Below the pieces are notes generated by a model. It was not told the DNA's origin. It did not search any database and worked only from the letters and a program-made list of their open reading frames with translations. Shown here piece after piece: positions 23,148 to 34,615 of a DNA stretch of 64,000 nt. The stretch comes from Lobosporangium transversale (taxonomy: Eukaryota; Mortierellomycota; Mortierellomycetes; Mortierellales; Mortierellaceae), in the NCBI RefSeq assembly GCF_002105155.1, contig NW_019028980.1, forward strand, positions 1,364,001 to 1,428,000, read 5' to 3'. Numbering within the stretch: the first letter of the stretch is position 1; each line of letters begins with the position of its first letter. The position numbers and the translations under genes were made by a program.

Positions 23148-25500
23148 TCTTCTTCTTCTTCTGTCTGAGAGAGTGGGTGAATGAAAATAAATGAGAGTAT
23201 CATTATGCGCCATTAGATGCTTTGAATAGCAATATATAAATACTGATGTATAAATTAACAAACGTTATGGATAAAGTCGATTCTTCAAATAGTTGAAAAG
23301 GTTTGTATTTATCAGCGTTCATCAAGAGAGCGTAGATAATACAAAAGCATATATTATATATATAGATATATAATATTATAAATATTATAATATTAATCAA
23401 AGGATGAATAATTGATTTGACTATGAGAAATATAAAGTCGCGTCCAAAGACTTATTTATTATAGTTTAGTGACAAATTTAGAAACAATCTTCCCAAGTAC
23501 AGTACATGTACAGTATGACAGAGAGCATGGCATCTATTGTTATTGCCATGCTTACATGTTTGCCACTCATAGGATGGCTGAATTTTTTTTTTTTTCCTTT
23601 TTGCTGACAATGTTATTGAGGCGGGAGTTGAATTGACTGGAGGGTTGATGAAACGGCTTTTTCTTATTCTCTCTCCACCAACAGATGGAGAAAACGAGGT
23701 TACAAAAAATAAAGAAAAAGAAAAAGGATTGATGTGAAAAACAATAATATGAAGCAAAGTGGCCAAAGGCTAAAAAAGAAAATGAACCAAAGACGGACTA
23801 TCGGCCATCATTATTGTTGATGATTTCGTCAGCCATAAGCATAGGGCATACATATATACAAACTATTCATTTATATATTTATTATATACATATTTGACCA
23901 AGAGAATGAAATAAATTAACGTTTCGTTTCGATTTTTTTTTATTTTCTGCGATGTTCATCGTTTCCTTTTCTGGTTTGATAAGCCTAGAAATAAGGGATA
24001 ACCAAGATTGCGGATTAAATTCGATTCATTCATTGGGTCTATTCCATCCGATATTTTTTTTTTTTTTTTTTTTTTTTTGGCCCTTTTTTCTCTTTTTACC
24101 GACGGCACAATTTCATTTTTGACTTTCTATCTCCTTTGGTAGAGTAAATCGGCCAATGGGAGAATTATTGAAGCTGTAGAAATTCGCAAGCCCATTTTGG
24201 TTTTCTTTTCTATCTCATCCCTTTGCCGTTCCTATTCTCATTGTCCTCAATAGTTCTCACGTCGTGAATTCAGCTGGATGGGGGAATAGGGGGAGAGAGG
24301 AGGGGGAGTCTAGGCCAATAAGTTGGAATGACGGAAGGTACAGGTTGAGAGTGCGTGCGAAATTACATTGAGCAAACCGTTATAAATATGGATGGTATAT
24401 ACTATAGTATACCTATATACATATTTATATATATATATATTTAAATGTAGACCCTATCGCCTTCACTTTTTTTTTTTTTTTTTTTTTTTTTCTTTTTCTT
24501 CTATTGGGCAATGGCAAATGGGGGTAAGTATATATGAATGGATTAATAATTATAACGATTGAATTGGCTCTAATAATAATAAAAATGTTCTGGACCTTGA
24601 GGGTTTCCGATTTCATGAGATTCAGACCTTTTTTGCTTTTTGTTTTTGTTTTTTGTTTAAGACGCTCTCTGGTTTATTTTTTCTGCTCAATTGATTCGGC
24701 TATTCACTCTCTAGCTCACCCGCTCACTTTTTAGTCAAAGATCGTTGTTTTTGTATTTGTGGGCGATCCATGAATGCATTAACTCTCAAATAGATCCTTT
24801 TTTATTTTTTTATTTTTTTTTATTTTATTTTATTTTATTTTATTATTGCAGCTGAGCTCAATGCTGACCATGTAGATACAGCATGCCATCGACTAATGGC
24901 TCAAGGCGCATAAACAAACAACTCATGGTCTGTTACGGATCTCGATGAAGATTGAGTTTTTATTTTGTTCACAATAAATTTCCGCTCCTTTTCTTCGCGC
25001 TCCCCCCCCCCCCTTTTTTTTTTTTTTTTTTTTTTGGTGTTTTGATATGTAGTGTAGATTTGTACATTTTAAAAGATACAAATATACATCAACATTCTCT
25101 ACGCTCGCCTTCAATGACCTAGGGGTAGGTGAAGGGACCGAGTTGTAATGGTCCAGTTGGGGTTGGTCCATTGTTTGATGTTTATTTTCCGCATCTTTTC
25201 TTTAAGAAAAAAAGAAAAAAAAAAAAAAATATACACAGCAAAAAAAAAAAAAAAAAAATCTGTTACACAATAGTTTAGTAGTGGCAAGCATTTTGTCGTT
25301 ACCTCCCTCTTAAACTTCCTTTGGTAAGCCTAGATTTTTTTTTCTTTCTTACCATGGTCCATGGTATCCCATCTGGCACTCTTTTCGCAGGAAAACAATA
25401 ACCAAAGACAGGAAGAGGAAATTGCATCTATGCATCTTGGGCAATGCTTTCGAGTTTTACTCTTTTCAATGGTTCTGTTCCATACAATTCTTTTCTTTCC

Positions 25501-25532
<32 letters not shown>

Positions 25533-25611
25533 TTCTTTTTTTCTGCGCACATGCCTAATGTATAATCTTTTTACGTTTTATTTTTTCCTACCCTCCCCTT
25601 GCATTATTATC

Positions 25612-25655
<44 letters not shown>

Positions 25656-26841
25656 CCACATCATTTGTAATATTTTATAATGCGCGCTTAATTGTTAGCA
25701 AAAATCAAGATATCCGGATGAGCTTTACATAAAAAAAAAAAAATAAAAAAAAAAAAAAAAAAGTCGTTAGAAATCTACATGTACAGCCCTCTCACCCCCT
25801 CCGTGGGCATGCAAAGCCAACAGGGAAAGAGTTGTGTGTCACACGGATTTGGTGTTTAGGCGTGTTGAAGTTGTCGCTGTCGTGAAGAGAGGGCGTTTGC
25901 TTTGCTTTGCTTTACTTTACCTTTTTTATTGATGTTATTGAACACCCTGTTCAATCACATCAATCTCTGAGCCAGACCGCGTCCACAAAGAACAAAAAGA
26001 AAAGAAAGAAAGAAAGAAAGAAAGAAATGACAATGACAAGAGTGATATAATATAATGTATAGAATAGTATTAATAATACACATAATAAAGACATACACAT
26101 TCAAATAACAAATAACGCCCCCAATTGCGGAAAATATTTTTTTCTTCTTTCTTTCTGTCTTGTGTCAAGCTGCATATTCTGCTATGCCCGCTCTTGGTAT
26201 TCTGGATATGCATCTAAACAGAATTTACATTGGCATTAATCAAAATATATATATAACAACTAATATGGAGAACAATTGATGGAAGGACGAAGGGGAGCAG
26301 AGATACGGTCAGAGGATAGAAGAGCCGACAAACTTTTATGAGTGGAGTTGGGATTAAGGGAGGTAAAGGATGGAAGCAATAGAAGAAGAGGACAGGGGAA
26401 GGGGGGGATGCTCTGATGAAAAACTATTCATATTCATTGGATGAGAAAAGGAAAGCTATGAGAACACATACCGACACGATTCTATGAGGGCTGCTAAATA
26501 AAAGAATGGTAAGGGTAATAAACTAAATAGGCTACATGTCTACATGTACACGTTGGAGAAATAAAAAGAGAGAGAGAGAGAGAGAGCCGTAGAGGATGTG
26601 TATACTTTTTTTTTCTTTTCACACAATCTCCTTTTCCAACAAGTCAAGGAAAATAAATATTAGTTGTGATTAGTGTATTAGGATTATTTGAGTTCTCTCT
26701 TAATGATTTGTCAATTCACTTGCCTATTTTCCCAACAGTGATGCGGTCTTAATTTGGTTGTCATCCCATGAGAGAAAGAGAGCAAACAGAGCATGAGCAA
26801 GCAAGCAAGAGAAAGAAATATAAAGGAAAATAAAATAGAAT

Positions 26842-26876
<35 letters not shown>

Positions 26877-27423
26877 AAAGAGAGCAATAGGAAAATAAAA
26901 TAAATAAAAAAACGGTTTGTTCAAAGGCAAATAAACGCCTTGTGCGTGGTGAATGTGTCAACAAACACACAGATACATTTTGCGGACAATTTAGTTTGCC
27001 ATAAATATTCATGCACCTTGTTATGAGGAACGATTCAATAGTGAAGGGGTCGATTCAATTCAATGGCTTTGGTGGCACTTGCCCTTTGCCTTTTGTTGCT
27101 TTTTTGCTTTTGCAATGAATCGTATTCATTCATGCCTTGACTAAAGAGTATTGACAGTATTGTATTGTAAAAAAGGATGTGAGCAAAGGGAAGAAAAAAA
27201 GAGGGGTGATCCCCCACGGTCATTCGACTCTGTCCAATTTTTTTTTTATTTTATTTTTTTCTCCGGTCGTTGTCTTTTTTTTTTTTTTTTTTTTTTTTTT
27301 TCTCACAAAATCTCTTTCCTTTCTCTTTCCTCCTTTTCTCCTTTATAACCCTTTTTAATTACCAACCCTCCCCCCCCATCCATCTTTCTTCTTTACTCTT
27401 AATAATTTTTCACTCTACTCACT

Positions 27424-27530
27424 CTCATCCTCATTCATTCTCATTCTCATTCCTATTCTCATTCTTGTTCTCATTCTCATTCTTGTTCTCATTCTCATTC
27501 TTGTTCTCATTCTCATTCTTATTCTCACTT
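27424..27530. repeat. Pyrimidine-rich minisatellite (TCATTC / TTGTTC units)
   Basis: Repeats of TCTCATTC alternate with TTGTTC at an 18-nt period over about 100 nt, upstream of the CSL gene. Read in frame it would give only Phe-Ser-Leu repeats. Confidence 0.75.
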
Positions 27531-28385
27531 GGGAGTCGGATCTCTTTCATTATCACTCTTCTTGATCATCCATTATCCATTAATCATTCAATCAGCAATT
27601 AGATACGAATCGATACCCTTTCCCTTCTCTCTCTCTAATAATTGTAAGCCTTGAGGGACATCTTTGTTTGTCCCTGACCTTCTTACACATGCACACTCTC
27701 ATACCCCATTCATGTAGACACATGCACATTTATACATAAACACTTCAGCATATCGACATTTGTGTCTCATGTCTGATGTCTGGTCATCTTACTTTCTTCT
27801 TTTGTTTGGGGTCTCTACTCCACCTCCTTCCTCCCTCTTTTCTTCCTCGCTACAAACAACTTAATGGTCCCCGAGGAGAGGAGAGGGTAAAGAAGTGTAT
27901 GGACAGACCATACCCTGGTCAATTGCATAGCGCCACATTGCTTTATCACAATTGCATTCCATCTTTACTACACTAAAATTACTGCTTCGCCAAAAGCATT
28001 AAGCATTTCAGTGTCTTCTCTCTTTCCCCTTCCCCCTTTTTTCCCTTTCTCTACCATGGTTGGTGCTCAGATTTCTCATTCACAACAGACTTATTACTGT
28101 CCCCATCATCCTCCTTTACCCCTGCTCCTCTGCCCTTTTTTGCATTTTTTATTTTTCCCTTTCACTCTTTGCCGCTCTTTTTTATTTCAAGTCTGTTTGT
28201 GTGTCATTCCCCCTTCTTTTCCTATGATAAAGTCACGAATTGAACTTGATTGGTGCTTGCTGGCTAATATATGGCTATTTCAATAACGTCGCTTGATCGT
28301 TGGTGGGTCATGTCTTATGATGGCTCTAGGTTTATCTAGCCAGAAGTTGATCTCACACCCCCCAAACAGGGTCCTTTCATCCTCT

Positions 28386-28421
28386 TCCACCTTCCACCTT
28401 CCACCTTCCACCTTCTACCCT
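28386..28421. repeat. 7-bp tandem repeat CACCTTC
   Basis: Five near-exact copies of CACCTTC lie about 320 nt upstream of the chosen CSL start, in the pyrimidine-rich leader region. Confidence 0.75.
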
Positions 28422-28742
28422 GTCTCCTTTCTTCCTTCCCCCTATCTGCAGCTCATTATGTCAGAATAAAGATGGGATGTGTGTCCGTGTGCTTTCTCAA
28501 TGTCTCATGTTCCTGCTCTAAAGCCGTGTGAAACTCGTGTGATGCCTTCATCTTCTCTCTCACACATGTACACAAGCACATCTTTTGGTCGCAAAGCCCA
28601 TCTGTGGTTGCCAATATTCACATTCGCTCTCATGTGCCTTCATCCATCGTTGTCTTCATACACAACTTGTTCCGATCCCTGTGAACTCTCTATTAACCAA
28701 CTCCTCCTTCTTGATCCTCTTTATATACTTACAGTCCAAGAT

Positions 28743-31700
28743 ATGAAGCCCGTCTTCGCCTCTGCCACAGCGTCGGCAATCGAGCCTGCATCGCACTACG
28801 ATCATTATTATAATCACTCTGCATCATCATCTTCATCATCACCTTCTTCCTCTTCTTCTTCCTCGTACCCTCATCATCCTCACCACTCACAACATTCTCA
28901 CGAATACTCTCACCGCTCTCCTCCAACACACCCTAGTGGATCCTCACCATCACGCCAACCCCACCATCACCACCGACAGCGACACCACCAGTACGAACAG
29001 ACCCATGACCATCACCAATCTGCTCATCCCTCACACATGTCACAGCACTATCAGTCACCTCAACAGCGAGAATATCCTCGACCACAAACTCCACCTTCAC
29101 ATTATGACCACCACCACCACAATCACAACCACAGCCGTGGTCATAGCAACAGTGACTACAGCAATGAAGAACGCCGTGCTTACCAACCTTTTCCAGAGGC
29201 ATATCCACACCATCATTCTTCCTATCCTCAGCCTTCTGTTAGACATAGCGAAGGATATGAGGGCAGAGTACGCAACACTAACAGAGACCACAATGATCAT
29301 CTGTTGACGACCGATCACCACTCCAATACTCATGACCAGCAGCAATACCATGACCAGTACCGCCGCGATCCAACCTATGGTTATCTTAAGCACAATCCTC
29401 CTTCACCGCGTCTTTCCCCCCATTCTGAGCCTCGTCGGAGTTATGGCGATGACGTCAATAAACACCATTTGCCACCAATATTGGCACCTGAGGAACCCTT
29501 CTACCGTAAAGATCTTCCTGGTCGCCACATGCGTTATTTCCGCAATGTAACAAGCCAAGATCGTGAGGATAGAACCGGCTATTACTCCTCGGCACGTCAT
29601 GTGGCTCCCAGTAACACCACTGGTAACCATGGTGATGGACCATCCATTGGTGTCGCGCTTGATCGTTTTGAGGCCCGACAGGCACAACAACGTCAAATGC
29701 AGCAACAGCAACAGCCACAGTATGATGACCATCGTCTGCCTTCGCTTTACACCGCCTTGCCTGAACAACGACCTGCACATAATGCATCCCATTCCTACAG
29801 TCCCTCAGACACGACCTCGAATGGGCGCTCAAGCCCCTCGCATACTGACTCTTCTCATCATCGTGCACAGTACCAACAGCACTCCCCTATGCACTCACCT
29901 GCTGAAAAGCCTCTATCCTACAACAGATCTCACCAGTATTCACATCAACACCAACAAAATGGCCATGGCCATGGCCATGGTTATCAACACCAGCAACCTA
30001 TCCCTGCAAAGATCAAATCCACTCAGCCCCGTTCAATTGCTCCTGCCCCTGTCTCAATCTACAACTTTGACTCCCTGCAGCAACAACAACAACAACAACA
30101 ACAGCATCAGCCACAACAGCCTTCAATTTCACCCCGTGCTGCTTCCAAGAGGCCAGATCGTCAAGCCTATGTCAAGATTGAGCCCAAGGAGCAGCCACCA
30201 TACTATCATGCGCACATGTCTCAGCCCCAGCGAGCACCCACCCCCCCTGCTACGCAAGCCAAACGCAAGTGGGATCGTGAGCATTCTCCTGTTCGTCAGA
30301 GTGTCCGAAGCAACGTCCCCAAGGCCCAAGGCCCCGAGTCTGGTATGGAGCTCAACGATGGATCTTCTCAAGAGTTGCATTTGTTGTCACGTCGAAGCCA
30401 AATGACATCGCGACCAGTCCAAAAGATCGCCTCTGTTTCGGATGGCACTGCCTTTACCAAGAGGAATCATCCCAAGACGAAGATGCAGCGCTATCAGATG
30501 ACAACTATTCGTTGCTGGCATGGTGCCATCGCTCAAAAGTCGTATGGCATTGAGAAGCGTTACCTTTGCCCACCCCCCATGGTTCATGTCTCTGCGGGTG
30601 TGAATGCGAAACAGATCCGTGCAGAACAGCCCCATGTGACCATGTCGGTCATTCATGAGAAGGTCACTGGTCCTCAAGGCGAAAACCTGATGGAGCAAGA
30701 TTGCTCACTCGATGATAATCTCAAGTGCTCGTTCCGTAACCTTCATGTTACAGGTACTGGCTCAGACAGCTCAAAGCTATTCAAGCTGGGTCTGCAGGTT
30801 TACTTGAACAAACACTCAACCATGCCTACGGCCATCATGGACTCCAACCCGATCCCCATCATCTCCAAGCCCTCAAAGAAGACTGCCAAGGCTGGCAATG
30901 CTTCGTGCTTCATCCTGAACGGCATGAGTGTCTCATTGTTGAACCGTATCAATGCTCAGACAGTCCGCACAAAATACATGGCGGTCGATAACAATGCCAT
31001 CTGCGCCAAGATTGGTTCTTGGTCTTCATTCACGATCAAAATGGTCAAGCCCCCACCAGCTCCCTCAGTCAAGCCTGTTCCTGCTAGCATGGGTGTCTTC
31101 AGAGCCCCAACACATTCCACCAAGTTTGTGCCCATTCGCATGAAGGGTGATTCTTCAGGCCAGGCACCCATGGCTTCTCCATCTGGGGCCACCAACACGA
31201 TGAGATCTTTGTCCGCCCAGAGCCATGGCGACTCTTCTAACATGGCCATGTCCTCACCTGAGAACGCGTCATTCCAATTCCGTCACCCACAACAGCTGCA
31301 ACAGCAAGAGCCCGTCTATGTCTTCTCAAACTCGGAGCCTGTTTTGTATGGTTCAGAGATCGTGTTGATCAATGATTTGACAGGCATTATGACCGATCGT
31401 TTGATCATCCGCAAGGTGGAGAACGGCAAGGTCTCGCGCTCGGGCTCAGGTCCTGTGAGTCAGATGCAGAAGATTGTACTTGAGCATCCTGACCGCGTTC
31501 ATCATGAGGATGGCCGGGCCTATTACTTGAGTGCCTCCTCGATCGGCTCCCCCAAGATCGAGGGCAAGATCCCACTTCAGGCGGCCATGGACCGTAGCCC
31601 TTTGCTCGAGTATCGTACTTCGTCCAAGAAGGCCTCCATCATGGATATGACGGATGCCCAGGAGGATGAGGAGGATGAGATGATGAACGAGGATGAGGCA

Positions 31701-32789
31701 GAGTTTAACGGCCAGAACAACAGTATGCCTCGTCGTGTTGCCAGGAGCCAGGACAGTGTTGCCGTTGATGACTTTGTCTGCTGGACTATTGCCGGTATTG
31801 GTATGTATATATATATATATTATATTTGTATCATTTGTTTATTGAACCTTTTTTTATGATTCGTCTCTAGAGTTTCTGAACTAACACTCTTTTTTTCTTT
31901 TTAAATATTGCTAATTATTGTAGCTAAATTCGACTACACCTACTTTGGTCCTATCCCTGCATCTGTGGATACAGATGTGGATCCTTCCAAGGTCCCTACA
32001 GTCTTGTCTTGTCCTCGATACAACCCTCAGGCCAACACAATGACCATGCCGGTTAAGAATGTGTTTGAGAAGATCACAGCTGAGGAAGAGGCTCATCTTC
32101 AGAAACAGCAGGATGACCCATATGAGCGTCGATTGACATTATCCGAGTATGTGTACAAGCGTTGCGAGGACATTCGTCAGCCCATGAAAGATGAGGAAGG
32201 GCCAGTCCAGTTGTGGTTGGCACAACATGGTCCTATCCGCATGCGCCGCAGAGAGCTGAGGGATGTGATCGATGGGGAAGAACAGAATCGGCTTTATGCT
32301 GAAAATGGAGGGATCGATGCCTCTGCTGACGGTGGTGATGATGAAGAAGATGAGAGCGATATCAGCAGTGATAACGAGACTGGTGATGTTCGTAAAGAGG
32401 CAACCTCAGATTCTAGAACGATGGAGGATCAGCTGCCCAAGATCGCTACCAAGACATCTTCCAAGGACACAGCCCCTAATGGCTCACAACCATTGATCAA
32501 TGCTGCGAATGGACGTTACTATGGTGGTAGCCATCTGCCAGCCTCCATGGACCCAGCATTGAAGAACAAAAAGCCTCGAAAGATGGTGAGAGGACCAATG
32601 GGTCTTGAAGCTGAGCTCCCATATGCATGCGAGGTCCGTGCAGCACATGACAACCATGGCAATGCCAAGGCCGAGCTTGATATCCTCTTGGTAGAGCGGG
32701 CTAGCGGCATTGCGTACCGTACAGGATACAAGGTCGTATATACTCGTGAGCGCGAATGCGCCGAGTGGAATGTGGAGGTAGTGGGATAA
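28743..32789 (+). CDS. CSL (CBF1/RBP-J/Su(H)/Lag-1) family transcription factor
   Basis: Two exons, join(28743..31800,31924..32789), give 1307 residues. Residues 1 to about 575 are disordered (His/Ser/Gln/Tyr-rich, polyQ near 450). The Rel-like N-terminal DNA-binding domain starts about 580 with TTIRCWHGAIAQKSYGIEKR and YLCPPP, the CSL hallmark. It continues through CSFRNLHVTGTGSDSSKLFK and RTKYMAVDN (about 740). The beta-trefoil domain contains SEPVLYGSEIVLINDLTG (about 865) and continues to about residue 970. Exon 2 opens with KFDYTYFGPIPA, matching the start of the C-terminal Rel-like (IPT) domain, which is interrupted by an acidic insert (GGDDEEDESDISSDNE). In animals CSL is the Notch effector; fungi have CSL without Notch, with roles in adhesion, cell cycle and development in fission yeast. 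The start at 28743 follows an acceptor-like CTTACAG, and upstream in-frame codons look like leader. Confidence 0.9.
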
Positions 32790-32804
32790 AGGAACCATTA
32801 CACA

Positions 32805-32946
32805 TCCGTCTCTCTCTCTCTCTCTCTCTCTCTCCTTCTTTCTCCTTCTCATTTCCCTTAATGATTTTTGTAGATTACTGTTTTTTTTTTTGTAACAACA
32901 CTCTAATAGAAAAAAAAAAAAAAAAAAAAAAAAAAACTCCAGATAA
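32805..32946 (+). terminator. 3' UTR with CT repeat, A-tract and AATAAA of the CSL gene
   Basis: A (CT)13 run at 32809-32834 and an A-tract at 32910-32936 precede AATAAA at 32945, a plausible polyadenylation signal 156 nt after the CSL stop. Confidence 0.4.
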
Positions 32947-33026
32947 TAAATGAAATTGATTTTGTATCAGAATGAAGCGTAACATTTATTCACATTGATC
33001 AAAGTGGATTCTCAATAAGTATATAC

Positions 33027-33597
33027 TTTTGTTCAAATTTGTTACAGCCACATGTAGACGAGCATTGGTCAACATGCTTACAGTGCACCCTCGGGTTTAC
33101 TGACTACCAGGACAACAAGGGCAAGATTGCATGCGACAAAGTTGTGGTCCAAGCTGAGTCAATGCAAAGGCTTGACATGAAGTTCTATGGAGAGAATGTC
33201 ATCTTGATCCTTGATGAGTTCAGTCCGCTCTGCGAATAAATGACCAGCATAATAATGGACGACATGCACGATGTAAACAATCAAGTTCTACGGGAGTTCA
33301 TCAAGGGTGTATCCAGGGTGGTTTGCCTTGATGATACCGACCTCACCAATGATATATGTAGCTTGTGAAAGGTCTGTGCAATAATGTACGAGACAGAAGA
33401 ATTGTTAAAGCTTAAAGTGTTAGACTTGTTGTGGGATGGCAAGCGTATCTGGATATCGAGCACACATTGCGCTGAAAATACTGAGGCATACATCAAACGC
33501 TCCAGGAAAAAAGGTTTCCATGGAATGTGCGTGACCAAGAATACGTCAGAAGCTGACAAGCGCGACATAATCAAGAGTATCCTGCCCGTGAGTTGAT
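33027..33597 (+). pseudogene. Degraded origin-binding-protein/helicase-like gene (PF02399-like)
   Basis: A truncated, non-functional copy of a superfamily-2 helicase-like gene of the replication-origin-binding-protein type, which I know as multicopy in Rhizophagus and Mortierella genomes. One frame from about 33090 to 33596 keeps helicase blocks. These include YGENVILILDEFSPLCE, a Walker-B/DE-box type motif, then VLREFIKGVSRVVCLDDTDL, a motif III-like segment, and WDGKRIWISSTHCAENTEAY, followed by FHGMCVTKNTSEADK. The frame is broken by TAA at 33237-33239 and TGA near 33366. A frameshift near 33085-33095 separates an earlier fragment (TCRRALVNMLT, Walker-A-distal region). Both the N-terminal ATPase part and the C-terminal part are missing. 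Confidence 0.7.
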
Positions 33598-34115
33598 GAA
33601 AGCTAAATGGGCAAATTTGCCCGTTCTACGGTCCGAGGGAGGGGGGGGGGTAGTATGGTCGTCGTCCTTGCATCACATTGCTCCCCACTGTATTTTATCT
33701 GTATTTAAGTTTTGTCTTGTCTGTGGTTTTATTTTTTCTTCGTCAACTTCGTCAACTGGTTCTTTTTTAGATTTCTACAACAAAAAAAAAAAAAAAAAAA
33801 AAAGGCTTTCTTCTAAGGAAAGTCCATGGGTCGTGCCGCTTTCATTCCATCCAATGAAATCATGCCATCCTTGTACTTTTTCTCGAATTTTACTGGATCT
33901 ATATCATGGCCTATTGCAATTTTGTCCCATTCATCTCATTTATTTCCTTCCTTCCTCCACAAAAACGAATCCTGAACCTGACCTTCAAGTCCATCAAGTT
34001 CACCAGTATGTACAGTTTAATTACAAAACATAAAATAAATAAAATAAAATAAATTTGGCATGGCCTTCGACCACCTAATTTTACTATTGTCAGAAACAGC
34101 CTAGGAGCCTGATAT
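33598..34115. other. Spacer between decayed elements
   Basis: Contains a G9 run near 33640, an A-tract at 33781-33803 and AATAAA/TAAAATAAAATAAA at 34031-34054. No supported gene. Confidence 0.4.
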
Positions 34116-34340
34116 AGGGAGACTGTAAGAGAAGCTTGTTGACAACCCTGAGCTGGACGCCGTTGAGGTTAAAGAGTTGCGATTTGGTGCTTTTGCCGAG
34201 AGGAAAAAACGCCACTCAGGATATGTGACGTGAAAAGGATACTCCAATCAAGTTTATCGGAGCTTTGTTCTCAAGGACAACAATAGGGAAGATAAGATGA
34301 TTGAATATATTTTCAAAAGACTTCACCACCTATACTAAGG
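34116..34340 (+). pseudogene. Fragment of an unidentified decayed coding region
   Basis: A single frame at 34132-34337 reads as protein (VEVKELRFGAFAERKKRHSG, then FVLKDNNREDKMIEYIFKRL) but is interrupted by TGA and TAA codons (34228-34230 and 34336-34338). The charged, regular composition shows it was coding. I do not recognise the family. It may belong to one of the two flanking dead elements. Confidence 0.45.
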
Positions 34341-34615
34341 ACATCCTGGCGGTAGCAGTTGGGACGAAATATTGCCAATTTGACAACCCCACGGTGTTCT
34401 GCCATCTCCCTGCGCAGTCTACGTTTCGTCCGTCTCGAACAGAGCCTTGCACGAACAACGAGACGGCTCGGAGAGACCTAAGCGATCTACCATTAACGGT
34501 CATTAGGGTGACTTTGTCTCGTGGGATCGTGGCCTCTCGTCTTTGAATAGTTTTGACCGATCTTTGGCGGAGCAGTCTACACCTTCCGGCCTGAGTCCCG
34601 AGCCCCAAGGCTTTC

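Larger units (their letters stand above)
16831..28742. other. 11.9-kb gene desert rich in homopolymers and microsatellites
   Basis: No frame in this region carries a recognisable domain. Open stretches are dominated by Phe, Lys, Leu and Ser from A/T tracts. There are more than 20 A- or T-tracts of 15-40 nt (for example 17118-17143, 18164-18195, 19780-19811, 21909-21938, 22446-22476 and 25615-25655), many TA-rich patches, and short CA, GA and CT repeats. Poly-A-site-like AATAAA/AAATAAAATAAAATAAA at 17163-17190 probably ends the kinase transcript. The last 1.5 kb (27240-28742) is pyrimidine-rich and probably holds the CSL promoter and leader, possibly with a leader intron ending in CTTACAG at 28732. 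I see no tRNA B-box in the region. Confidence 0.55.

Noticed and set aside
28479-28742. In-frame extension of the CSL protein
   Set aside because: Not protein-like compared with what follows, and an acceptor-like CTTACAG just before 28743 suggests leader sequence.
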